Notes under the pieces: model-generated
The model's database searches: none
What the model saw: only the letters and a program-made list of their open reading frames with translations
Told to the model about the DNA's origin: nothing
Shown: positions 1 to 10,900 of the stretch, one piece after another
Layout: every line of letters begins with the position of its first letter
Numbering within the stretch: the first letter of the stretch is position 1
Translations under genes and position numbers: made by a program
Assembly (NCBI GenBank): GCA_024803745.1
Contig: JANJXV010000161.1
Coordinates: forward strand, 1,872,001 to 1,936,000
DNA: 64,000 bases
From: Megascapheus bottae
Lineage: Eukaryota > Chordata > Mammalia > Rodentia > Geomyidae
Direction of reading: 5' to 3'

Positions 1-485
1 TCTCAGAGAATTTCCCAAATATCCAGAAGGGCAGGCCCATCCAGATACGAGAAGCTTTTAGAACCCCAAACAGACCTGACCAGAAAAGAACATCCCACCG
101 CCACATTGTGATCCGAACTGGATCAATAGAAACGAAAGGAAAGATCCTAAAGGCAGCCAGGGAAAAGGGATCAGTAACCTACAAAGGCAAACCAATCAGA
201 ATAACCCCAGATTTCTCAGCAGAGACCATGCAAGCACGAAGTGACTGGAAGCATATATGTCATGCCCTTATATCAAATAACTACCAACCAAGAATACTGT
301 AGCCAGCTAAGCTCTCATTCATAACTGAGGGAAAAATAAAAACATTCCATTCCAGGGAAAAGCTGCAACAATATGTCGAAACAAAACCAACACTACAGAG
401 AATTCCCAAAGATGCTCTATACAAAGAAAACCAAAATAAATGCAATATAGGGAAAGAAATGGCACCTAAACAGCATACCATCTAA
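1..485 (+). pseudogene. L1-ORF1: L1 ORF1 remnant, C-terminal part (U0)
   Basis: Only the end of ORF1 is in the window. The first frame, codons from position 3 to the TAG at 300 to 302, encodes the later part of the RNA-recognition motif and the C-terminal domain, including the basic stretch with residues RTPNRPDQKR and the ITPDFSAETMQARSDW block typical of L1 ORF1p. After the TAG the same frame stays open to TAA at 483 to 485, and the 60 codons there still resemble the ORF1p C-terminus (PAKLSFITEG). The TAG is therefore a nonsense change replacing the usual aromatic residue before PAKLS. ORF1p normally trimerises through a coiled coil and coats L1 RNA in cytoplasmic ribonucleoprotein particles. 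The 48-base gap to ORF2 at 534 is of ordinary length for L1. Confidence 0.9.
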
Positions 486-533
486 GGACCACAAGAACTG
501 TCAAGACACAGGCCCTACTAAAAGCTTTTAAAA

Positions 534-3500
534 ATGGTAGGAACTAATAAATATCTCTCAATCCTAACTCTCAATATCAATGGACTTAACTCTCCAATTA
601 AACGGCATAGGTTGTCTAGTTGGATCAAAAAGCAAGAGCCATCGTTCTGCTGACTTCGAGAGACACATCTTACCCAAAAACAATCATCTTTTGAAAGTGA
701 GAGGTTGGAATAAACTCTATCAAGCTAACTGCCCCCATAAACAGGCTAGAGTTGCCATCCTCCTATCAGATACAATAGACTTCAAACTAAAATTAATAAG
801 AAAAGACAAAGAAGGTTACTACATACTACTAAAGGGATCTTTCCTCCCGGAAGACATAACAATCCTAAATATTTACACACCCAATCCCGGAGCTCCAAAC
901 TTCATCAAGCAAACTTTACTTACACTGAAACCATACATAGATCGAAATACAGTGATTGTTGGTGAGTTTAACACACCACTCTCACCTATGGACAGATCAA
1001 CAAGGCAAAAACTCAACAGAGAAACCTTAGAACTGAACAACTATATAGACCAACTAGATCTAACAGACATCTGCAGAATATTCCACCCAGTAACACCACA
1101 ATATACGTTTTTCTCAGCAGCACATGGAACATTTTCCAAAATAGACCACATCTTAGGCCATAAAGCAAACCTGGACAGATTCAGAAACACTGAAATTATT
1201 CCATGCACACTCTCAGACCATAAAGGCATCAAATTGGAGCTGAACACACATCTCCACCAAAGAAAACCCTGTAACTCATGGAGACTGAACCACACATTGT
1301 TGAATCAAAAACAATGGGTAATCGAAGAGATCAGAACAGATATCCAACTGTTTATGAAATTTAACAATAAGGAGCACACAAATATCAACTCCTTAGGGAC
1401 ACAACAAAGGCAGTACTCAGAGGAAAATTTATAGCGCGGAGTGCCTACAACAGCAAGTTGGAAAAATGGCAAACCAACTAGTTAATGTCTCACCTTAACC
1501 TCCTGGAAAAAGAGCAACAAACCAACTCTAAACCCAATAGGAGAAAGCAAATTTTTAAAATCAAAGCAGAATTAAATGATTTGGAATAAAAAAAACTATA
1601 GAAAGAATCAACAAAACAAGGAGTTGGTTCTTTGAAATAATTAACAAAATTGACAAGCCCTTAGCAAATCTTACCAAAAAAAGAAGAGAGCATATCGAAA
1701 TAAACAAAATCGCAGATGAAAATGGTAATATCACGACAGAAATTACCAAGATCCAGAATATCATGAGGGAATACTTCTCAAACCTTTACGCCAACAAATT
1801 TGAGAATCTAGAAGAAATGGATGAATTCCTAGACAATATTAACATACACACACTGAACCAAGAAGAGCTAACCCAACTCAACAGGGCTATTTCAAGCTCT
1901 GAAATAGAAATGGAAATTAGACAACTTCCACTTAAAAAGAGCCCAGGGCCAGATGGATTCACAGCTGAATTCTATAAGGTCTTCAAAGCAGAGCTCACAC
2001 CAATACTCCTCAAGCTCTTCAACGAAATTGAAAATGAAGGTTCTTTACTAAACTGATTCTGTGAAGCCAGCATATCCCTCATCCCCAAACCAGACAGAGA
2101 TTCGTCAAAGAAAGAGATCTATAGACCCATTTCTTTGATGAACCTCGATGCAAAACTTCTCAACAAAATACTGGCCAACCGTCTACAACAACTCATCAAA
2201 AAAAAATATACACTATGATCAAACTGGATTCATCACAGGGAGGCAAAGCTGGTTCAACATACACAAATCAATTAATATAATTCAACACATCAACAGGAGC
2301 AGGGATAAAATCACATGATTGTCTCAATAGATGCGGAAAAGGCATTTGACAAGATCCAAAACCACTTTATGTTAAAAGATGTGGAGAAACTAGGAATCCA
2401 TGGAACATTTCTCAATGTAATAAAGGCTGTGTATGAGAAACCCACTGCTAGTATTATACTTAATGGTGAAAATCTAAAGCCATTCCCTCTAAAATCAGGA
2501 ACGAGACAAGGATGCCCACTCTCTCCACTCCTTTTTAACATAGTACTAGAATTCCTAGGCAGTGCAATAAGGCAAGAAGCAAGCATAAAGGGGATCCAAG
2601 TAGGGAAAGAGGAAATAAAACTATCCCTCTTTGCAGATGACATGATTCTGTATTTAAAGAATCCTATAGACTCTACTCCCAAGCTCCTTGAGCTGATTCA
2701 AAGCTTTGGAAGGGTAGCAGGCCATAAAATCAACCCTCACAAATCAACTGCCTTACTTTACGCCAACACTGAGAGGAACGAGGCAATAATCAGGAAAGAA
2801 AATCCTTTCACAATAGCCTCAAAGAAAATAAAGTACCTAGCAATTAGCTTAACTAAGAATGTAAAGGACCGTTTAGATGAAAACTTTAAAACCCTAAAAA
2901 AGGAAATTAAAGCAGAACTAAGGAAATGGAAAAACCTCCCGTGCTCCTGGATTGGAAGAATCAACATTGTGAAAATGACAATCTTGCCAAGGGCAATCTA
3001 CAAATTCAATGTAATACCCATCAACATCCCAATGTCATTCTTTAAAGACATAGAAGAGGCAATTCAAAATTTCATATGGAATAATAAAAAACCCCGTATA
3101 GCAAAAACACTTCTTAGCGGAAAGAACAGCGCTGGAGGAATTTCAATTCCAAACTTAAGGCTCTATTACAGAGCTATAATTCTCAAAACAGCTTGGTACT
3201 GGCACAAGAACAGGCCTGAAGTCCAATGGAGTAGAACTGCGGACTCAGATATTAAACCACAGACCTATGGCCACCTAATCTTTGACCAGGGAGCCAAAAA
3301 AATAGAATGGAAGAAAGATAGCCTCTTCAAAAAGTTGTGCTGGCAGAACTGGTTAAACATCTGCAGAAAACTAAAGTTGGATCATTTTGTCACCTTGCAC
3401 TAGAATTAACTCCAAATGGATCAAAGACGTGGAGGTAAAAGCTGACACACTGAAAAGTTTACAGGAAGGAATAGGAGATACACTAGGCCTCCTCGGTAAG

Positions 3501-4375
3501 GTCGAAACTTTCTTAATAAGGACCAAGAATCACAACAAATCAGAGAAAGGCTGGATAAGTGGGACTGCATTAAACTGCAGAGCTTTTGTATGGCAACGGA
3601 TATAGCTAGTAAACTAATTAGGAAGCCTACAGAGTGGGAGAAGATCTTCACCACACAAACAACGGAACAAGGCCTCATATCTAAAATATATCAACAACTC
3701 AAAAAATTGAATCACTCCAAAACTAACCTCCAAAGTAACACCCATCCCATTACAAAATGGGCCAAAGACTTAAAGAGAGTCTTCTCTGAAGAAGAAACAA
3801 AAATGGCCTATAGACACATGAAGAAATGGTCAACATCTCTGGTCATAAAAGAAATGCAAATCAAAACAAGTCTAAGATTCCACCTAACTCCAGTTAGAAT
3901 GGCCAGGTTCAGGAAAACCAATGACAACAGATGCTGGAGGGGATGTGCCCAGGAGGGATCACTACTACACTGTTGGTGGGAGTGCAAACTCGTTCAACCA
4001 CTATGGAAAGCAGTGCGGCAGTGCCTCAAAACGCTTAACATACAACTCCCCTATGACCCAGCAATTCCAGTACTTGGCATTTACCCAACAATCCAGAAAC
4101 AAGGGCATACTAAACCCACTAGCACAACAATGTTCATTGCAGCACTATTCACCATAGCAAAGATATGGAACCAACCCAGATGTCCCTCAGTTGATGAGTG
4201 GATCAACAAGTTGTGGTATTTGTACACAATGGAATTCTATGCTGCTGTCAGAAAGAATGACATCGCCCCATTTGTTAGGAAATGGAAAGACTTAGAACAA
4301 ATCATATTAAGTGAAGTAAGCCAGACTCAAAGGAACTTAGGCTCAGTGGTTTCCCTCATTCGTCATAATCAGTAG
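534..4375 (+). pseudogene. L1-ORF2: L1 ORF2 pseudogene, endonuclease and reverse transcriptase (U0)
   Basis: ORF2p nicks DNA and reverse-transcribes L1 RNA at the nick. Its start ATG is at 534 and Asn14 of the endonuclease is present. TGA at 651 to 653 is codon 40, followed in frame by LRETH containing the catalytic Glu43. A frameshift then moves the endonuclease body to the frame 580 to 1434, where GEFN (GAG at 964) replaces GDFN, while SKIDH and SDH are intact. A further frameshift follows near 1400. The frame 1763 to 2056 holds the reverse transcriptase N-terminal region and ends in a shared TGA. A nine-A run near 2208 and a frameshift at the MIVSID block precede the core frame 2315 to 3403, with [14 protein letters not shown] and FADD at 2630 to 2641. 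Indels near 3388 and 3495 split off the last frame, 3590 to 4375, with its Cys-rich CX3CX7HX4C motif. Confidence 0.92.
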
Positions 4376-4790
4376 AAACCTTGGGCTCTCCTAGCAGAGA
4401 TTGTCAATAGAGCAAAAGGCCATATATAAGGCCATATAATGTGAAGCTAATTGAAAGGACCTCCAGGATATTGACACAAAAGCCATATAATGAATGATTG
4501 TTGTCCTTAATGTACTATGTTGTCTCTCATCTCGCTTGCTGTCCCTTGGCTATCCCATATTGGTATAGTATCTCACTTTGTTATCTGATATATTGAATTT
4601 ATTTGTATTTGGATATTTGAAATTTGATAGGGAAGGGGGGAAAACCAAGACGGGTGGGGGTTGTGCGGTTGGAGGGAAATGGGTACCAAGACATGTGAAA
4701 GGGTATCAATGTATGTGAATTAATGCACCTTCTATCTGGCAAATATCATCTAACCCTTTTACTAATTACAATAAAAAAATGAAAAAAAAA

Positions 4791-5420
4791 GAAAGTTGTA
4801 GTGTGTGGGGAGGATGATGGGGTCAAATACATTTCTTCTTAGAAATTTACCTCATCTGGTTGCCCTGGATTTTCCTGGCCTTCTTCTTAGAGAAAGTTCT
4901 GTTATACTGGATTTGTGGCTTGGCAATGATCTAGCATGTACATCTTCGAGTAAGACATCCACAACTTCCATGCCTGAGACTCGAGTTTCCTGACCTTTGG
5001 CAACAGCACAGCAACATCTTTCTTCCTCCTGAGCCACAGGCCAAGTGAGCTGGCTTGAGCTGGTTGTTAGTTACAGTGGCTTGGTTACCAGGGTTCCATA
5101 TTCTGTTCCATTGTGAGGGAGGCAGGGTCACCTTTCAGGGCCCAATGACCAAAGATCCTTGCTCACAAAAGACCTCACCAAAGACATACTGGAGGCTGAA
5201 TCTCTCCTCCAATCTCACAATATACATGTGTATGTAGTATACAGCACACCTTATTTGTCCAATCCCAATGTCTTCCACTAGGCCCAACTACCAGTCTGGT
5301 CTCAGGCTCAAGGAGCCTTTCTTAGGTAAGATCCAAACTTAAGGGTCAATATTGCCCTCATCCTTTACAAAACATTTGCTTCACAGTGCCTTCTCTGCCT
5401 GCATTTTGCCCCTTGTCGAA
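4791..5420. other. Unrecognised proximal spacer (U0)
   Basis: Sequence between the L1 tail and the first SINE. I see no protein-coding frame above 66 codons, no RNA gene and no repeat that I recognise. Short frames on both strands overlap each other and look accidental. It is probably the ancestral genomic DNA next to the L1 insertion. I looked for a target-site duplication by searching for the bases after the tail (4791 onward) upstream of ORF1 and found none. Confidence 0.7.
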
Positions 5421-5605
5421 TTTTTTTTGTTTTTCCTAGTCTTGGGACTTGACCTCAGAGTGTGAACATTGTTCTTGGGCTTTCTTTAGGCTTTAGCTGT
5501 CCCACCGAGCCACAGCACCACTTGCAGCGTTTTCTATGTATGTGGTAATGAGGAATCAAACCTGAGGCTTACTGCTTGGTAGCCAAGGACTCTCCCACTA
5601 GGTCA
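5421..5605 (-). mobile_element. Dimeric SINE, probable IDL-Geo family, minus strand (U0)
   Basis: The T-rich run at 5421 is the complement of the SINE's A-rich tail. Read on the minus strand from 5605, the element begins with an ID-like tRNA-derived monomer that has a box A-like CTAGTGGGAGAG and a box B-like GGTTTGATTC. Then comes the ACCACATA-to-TAGAAAA junction and a second monomer with GTGGCTCGGTGGGACAG and TCAAGTCCCAAGACT. It is more diverged from a consensus-like form than the plus-strand partner at 5855. Family assignment is from memory of the Geomyoidea SINE and was not searched. Confidence 0.8.
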
Positions 5606-5818
5606 AACACACAGGGCATCTTGCACATATTTTTGACGTCAATCTACTAGGATATTATTAGGTTTCTGTATCCTAATCAATTTTTTCCTGATGATTAGCT
5701 TTGCTGTCATGTGTAAAAAATGCAAGAGGGAAAAACACAGAAGAATTAGTGAAATTAAAAAAAAGCATTAGACACAGTTAAGTGTTCATTCTTTGTAGGA
5801 GAAAGGATATTTGGATAT

Positions 5819-5836
5819 GATGATGATGATGATGAC
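5819..5836 (+). repeat. GAT microsatellite, short allele (U0)
   Basis: Five GAT repeats and a final GAC. Followed by a TTAATAA variant shared with U1 and U5, whereas U2, U3, U4, U6 and U7 have TTTATAA. Lies between the two opposed SINEs. Confidence 0.95.
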
Positions 5837-5854
5837 TTAATAATTACTATGTCA

Positions 5855-6060
5855 GGGTTGAGAGTTTGGCATAGTGGTAGAGTGCTTGCCTAGCATCCAT
5901 GAAGATCTGGGTTTGATTGCTCAGTACCACATAGATAGAAAATCTAGATGTGGCACTGTGGCTCAAGTGGCAGAGGGCTAGACTTGAGAAAACCCGAGGA
6001 CAGTGCTCAGGCCCTGAATTCAAGCCCCAAGACTGGCAGAAAGATAAAAGAAAATAAAAA
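5855..6060 (+). mobile_element. Dimeric SINE, probable IDL-Geo family, plus strand (U0)
   Basis: The left monomer is clearly tRNA/ID-like: box A-like TGGCATAGTGGTAGAG, the run GTGCTTGCCTAGCATC, and box B-like GGTTTGATTGC. A linker with ACCACATAGATAGAAAA leads to the right monomer with GTGGCTCAAGTGGCAGAGGG and ATTCAAGCCCCAAGACTGG, ending in an A-rich tail near 6040 to 6060. Long frames on both strands here (for example 5847 to 6179 minus) are by-products of the SINE, not genes. Together with the minus-strand copy at 5421 it forms an inverted repeat. Confidence 0.85.
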
Positions 6061-6722
6061 TGCTTTTTACGAGCTAATTCACTCACAGCATTTGCTTCTG
6101 AAATCTTCGCTTCAGCATCTTGTGAAATACCCCTTTCCCTCAACGTAGACAAGAAAAACAGATCCATCCCATGGTCCACTGTGAGGCCACTGGTTGGGCT
6201 AAGAGCTAGTCGTGCAGCAACACATAAGTTTTATTCTAATACTTTCCAAACTTTGTACTCAAATATGCTACCTACTTACCAACTTATGTCAGTTAAACTT
6301 ATGCTATAACTTTTCTTCATTACTACAATATTCTTACACTCCTACGTTAATCCTCTTGCACCTCCCCTGACCTCTCTCATTCTTTTTTTCTATCTCTGGA
6401 CCTCTGCTCGTCTTTCAACCCTTATACTGCACGGATCTACACTTGATGGCTGTTGAGCAATATTGTATATGTAGGTGGTTAATTATTCTCTAGGCTCAGA
6501 GGGACTTAAAGGCAATAGAGATTGGATTGAGAGGCTTATTTTTTGGGTATAAATCGCTTATCAGTGGTTGTATTAGGCTGGTCTGTAAGTGCACAAAAAG
6601 AAAGAGTGATAATACCAATCAAAACTTGTGAACATCTAGTGTCTGCCAGCGACAGAGGTCTAGGTTGGTTATATCTGAAAAACTATAATCGTATTTAGTA
6701 GTAATCTTGCTCCCATTTTCAA
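6061..6722. other. Unrecognised pre-L1 region, possible L1 5' UTR (U0 to U1)
   Basis: Pyrimidine-rich and AT-rich sequence between the second SINE and ORF1 of U1. It must contain whatever L1 5' UTR survives, but I cannot place its start. Unlike many L1 5' UTRs it is not obviously GC-rich, so the element may be 5'-truncated. A TATAAAT lies near 6545, but no promoter claim is made. The variant at 6537 (TTTTTT where most copies have TTGTTTT) is shared only with U4. Confidence 0.6.
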
Positions 6723-7906
6723 ATGGGCAGAACAAGAAACTCAAGAAAAATGTCAAATCAAGAAACAACATCCCCCACCCAATGTAAACAGACAATGGAA
6801 CAGTCACTGGCAAACCTAGAGGAGAGTCTTCCAATTGCTACACAAATGCAATTGATAAACATCATTAATGAAAAATGTGAAAATATAAAGAAAGAGATAA
6901 TGGAGGAAGCCATACCTGAACAAGAGGAAAGCAAAAACAAGGTGATAAGTGAAAAAGAAGAAGCCATAAAGGAGGCCATAATAAAGGTTTTTCAAAGAAA
7001 GATGGATGAATTCAAAGAATCCACAAATAAAAACGTGACCAAACTCCAGCAAATGTCCAAAGAAAATAAAGCTACTGAGCTAACCACTCAAAAGGAAATC
7101 AAGGAGATAAAGAAATCCATACATGATCTAAAACAAGGGATGCAAGGCCTCAAAAGTGAGCAATTAGAAGCAAGGGAGATGAAAAATAAAGTAGATAGCT
7201 TTGATAGCAGGTTAGACATTGCAGAGGAGAGAATTTCCGTGGCTGAAGATAATTTAGGTATTACAAAGAACAGAAAATGAGTCAATCCAAATCTAGGAAA
7301 TATGAGAGAGCGCTTCAGGAGGTCCAAGATACAATTAGGAAGCCTAATTTAAGGCTAGTTGGTACTGAGGAGGGCGTGGAGAAAGAGGTCAATGGTATTG
7401 GAAATATACTTCAGGGAATCATCTCAGAGAATTTCCCAAATATCAAGAAGGGCAGGCCCATCCAGATACGAGAAGCTTTTAGAACCCCAAACAGACCTGA
7501 CCAGAAAAGAACATCCCACCGCCACATTGTGATCCGAACTGGATCAATAGAAACGAAAGGAAAGATCCTAAAGGCAGCCAGGGAAAAGGGATCAGTAAAC
7601 TACAAAGGCAAACCAATCAGAATAACCCCAGATTTCTCAGCAGAGACCATGCAAGCACGAAGTGACTGGAAGCATATATGTCATGCCCTTAAATCAAATA
7701 ACTACCAACCAAGAATACTGTAGCCAGCTAAGCTCTCATTCATAACTGAGGGAAAAATAAAAACATTCCATTCCAGGGAAAAGCTGCAACAATATGTCGA
7801 AACAAAACCAACACTACAGAGAATTCTCAAAGATGCTCTATACATAGAAAACCAAAATAAATGCAACATAGAGAAAGTAATGGCACCTAAACAGCATACC
7901 ATCTAA
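6723..7906 (+). pseudogene. L1-ORF1: L1 ORF1 pseudogene, split by frameshift and nonsense (U1)
   Basis: The first frame, 6723 to 7280 (185 codons), encodes a highly charged, Glu/Lys-rich helical region with heptad-like spacing, matching the N-terminal and coiled-coil part of ORF1p. Its TGA at 7278 overlaps ATG 7277 of the second frame (7277 to 7723, 148 codons), which carries the RNA-recognition motif (KPNLRLVG onward) and the C-terminal domain. The second frame is open upstream only to the TAA at 7250, so a one-frame slip lies between 7253 and 7280. The TAG at 7721 to 7723 interrupts before PAKLSF, and the frame then stays open to TAA at 7904 to 7906. Private changes include KK for QK after PNI (near 7444). 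The whole would be about 394 residues, somewhat longer than human ORF1p (338). Confidence 0.92.
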
Positions 7907-7954
7907 GGACCACAAGAACTGTCAAGACACAGGCCCTACTAAAAGCTTTTAAAA

Positions 7955-10900
7955 ATGGTAGGAACTAATAAATATCTCTCAATCCTAACTCTCAATATCA
8001 ATGGACTTAACTCTCCAATTAAACGGCATAGGTTGTCTAGTTGGATCAAAAAGCAAGAGCCATCGTTCTGCTGACTTCGAGAGACACATCTTACCCAAAA
8101 ACAATCATCTTTTGAAAGTGAGAGGTTGGAATAAACTCTATCAAGCTAACTGCCCCCATAAACAGGCTAAAGATGCCATCCTCATATCAGATAAAATAGA
8201 CTTCAAACTAAAATTAGTAAGAAAAGACAAAGAAGGTTACTACATACTACTAAAGGGATCTTTCCTTCCGGAAGACATAACAATCCTAAATATTTACACA
8301 CCCAATCCCGGAGCTCCAAACTTCATCAAGCAAACTTTACCTACACTGAAACCATACATAGATCGAAACACAGTGATTGTTGGTGAGTTTAACACACCAC
8401 TCTCACCTATGGACAGATCAACAAGGCAAAAACTCAACAGAGAAACCTTAGAACTGAACAACTATATAGACCAACTAGATCTAACAGACATCTGCAGAAT
8501 ATTCCACCCAGTAACACCACAATATACGTTTTTCTCAGCAGCACATGGAACATTTTCCAAAATAGAACACATCTTAGGCCATAAAGCAAACCTGGACAGA
8601 TTCAGAAACACTGAAATTATTCCATGCACACTCTCAGACCATAAAGGCATCAAATTGGAGCTGAACACACATCTCCACCAAAGAAAACCCTGTAACTCAT
8701 GGAGACTGAACCACACATTGTTGAATCAAAAACAATGGGTAATCGAAGAGATCAGAACAGATATCCAACTGTTTATGAAATTTAACAATAAGGAGCACAC
8801 AAATATCAACTCCTTAGGGTCACAACAAAGGCAGTACTCAGAGGAAAATTTATAGCGCAGAGTGCCTACAACAGCAAGTTGGAAAAATGGCAAACCAACT
8901 AGTTAATGTCTCACCTTAACCTCCTGGAAAAAGAGCAATAAACCAACCCTAAACCCATTAGGAGAAAGCAAATTATTAAAATCAAAGCAGAATTAAATGA
9001 TTTGGAATAAAAAAAAACTATAGAAAGAATCAACAAAACAAGGAGTTGGTTCTTGAAAGAATTAACAAAATTGACAAGCCCTTAGCAAATCTTACCAAAA
9101 AAAGAAGAGAGCATATCGAAATAAACAAAATCGCAGATGAAAATGGTAATATCACGAGAGAAATTACCAAGATCCAGAATATCATGAGGGAATACTTCTC
9201 AAACCTTTACGCCAACAAATTTGAGAATCTAGAAGAAATGGATGAATTCCTAGACAATATTAACATACACACACTGAACCAAGAAGAGCTAACCCAACTC
9301 AACAGGCCTATTTCAAGCTCTGAAATAGAAATGGAAATTAGACAACTTCCACTTAAAAAGAGCCCAGGGCCAGATGGATTCACAGCTGAATTCTATAAGG
9401 TCTTCAAAGCAGAGCTCACACCAATACTCCTCAAGCTCTTCAACGAAATTGAAAATGAAGGTTCTTTACCAAACTGATTCTGTGAAGCCAGCATATCCCT
9501 CATCCCCAAACCAGACAGAGATTCATCAAAGAAAGAGATCTATAGACCCATTTCTTTGATGAACCTCGATGCAAAACTTCTGAACAAAATACTGGCCAAC
9601 CGTCTACAACAACTCATCAAAAAAATATACACTATGATCAAACTGGATTCATCACAGGGAGGCAAAGCTGGTTCAACATACACAAATCAATTAATATAAT
9701 TCAACACATCAACAGGAGCAGGGATAAAATCACATGATTGTCTCAATAGATGCGGAAAAGGCATTTGACAAGATCCAAAACCCCTTTATGTTAAAAGATG
9801 TGGAGAAACTAGGAATCCATGGAACATTTCTCAATGTAATAAAGGCTGTGTATGAGAAACCCACTGCTAGTATTATACTTAATGGTGAAAATCTAAAGCC
9901 ATTCCCTCTACAATCAGGAACGAGACAAGGATGCCCACTCTCTCCACTCCTTTTTAACATAGTACTAGAATTCCTAGGCAGTGCAATAAGGCAAGAAGCA
10001 AGCATAAAGGGGATCCAAGTAGGTAAAGAGGAAATAAAACTATCCCTCTTTGCAGATGACATGATTCTGTATTTAAAGAATCCTATAGACTCTACTCCCA
10101 AGCTCCTTGAGCTGATTCAAAGCTTTGGAAGGGTAGCAGGCCATAAAATCAACCCTCACAAATCAACTGCCTTACTTTACGCCAACACTGAGAGGAATGA
10201 GGCAATAATCAGGAAAGAAAATCCTTTCACAATAGCCTCAAAGAAAATAAAGTACCTAGCAATTAGCTTAACTAAGAATGTAAAGGACCGTTTAGATGAA
10301 AACTTTAAAACCCTAAAAAAGGAAATTAAAGCAGAACTAAGGAAATGGAAAAACCTCCCGTGCTCCTGGATTGGAAGAATCAACATTGTGAAAATGACAA
10401 TCTTGCCAAGGGCAATCTACAAATTCAATGTAATACCCATCAACATCCCAATGTCATTCTTTAAAGACATAGAAGAGGCAATTCAAAATTTCATATGGAA
10501 TAATAAAAGACCCCGTATAGCAAAAACACTTCTTAGCGGAAAGAACAGCGCTGGAGGAATTTCAATTCCAAACTTAAGGCTCTATTACAGAGCTATAATT
10601 CTCAAAACAGCTTGGTACTGGCACAAGAACAGGCCTGAAGTCCAATGGAGTAGAACTGCGGACTCAGATATTAAACCACAGACCTATGGCCACCTAATCT
10701 TTGACCAGGGAGCCAAAAAAATAGAATGGAAGAAAGATAGCCTCTTCAACAAGTTGTGCTGGCAGAACTGGTTAAACATCTGCAGAAAACTAAAGTTGGA
10801 TCATTTTGTCACCTTGCACTAGAATTAACTCCAAATGGATCAAAGACGTGGAGGTAAAAGCTGACACACTGAAAAGTTTACAGGAAGGAATAGGAGATAC

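Larger units (their letters stand above)
1..4790 (+). mobile_element. LINE-1 copy in U0, 5' part outside window
   Basis: Plus-strand L1 non-LTR retrotransposon, cut by the window edge inside the ORF1 RNA-binding domain. It holds the ORF1 tail (to 485), ORF2 (534 to 4375) and a 3' UTR (4376 to 4770). The 3' UTR carries a purine- and guanine-rich tract at about 4631 to 4684, a hallmark of mammalian L1 3' UTRs. AATAAA lies at 4770 to 4775 and the A-rich tail ends near 4790. In its 5' three fifths this copy matches U4 (29.69 kb away), for example in a TTTTT variant near 1552. Its ORF2 C-terminal half groups with U1 and, in part, U4. Not competent for autonomous movement, because both reading frames are broken. 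Confidence 0.95.

Noticed and set aside
580..1434. Endonuclease frame starting MDLTLQLNG as an intact protein
   Set aside because: Its first roughly 30 codons are out of frame with the real ORF2 start at 534. Only the part after about codon 34 is true endonuclease sequence, so this start is not genuine.
2311..2682. Minus-strand frame of 123 codons recurring in most units opposite the reverse transcriptase core
   Set aside because: It is the exact antisense of the conserved reverse transcriptase region, has no recognisable domain, and recurs only because the L1 recurs. The same applies to the 66-, 69-, 78-, 79-, 84-, 85- and 138-codon minus-strand frames.
5847..6179. Minus-strand frame of 110 codons and plus-strand frame of 66 codons
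   Set aside because: Both lie over the plus-strand SINE and its flank; the codons are SINE sequence and no protein family is recognisable.
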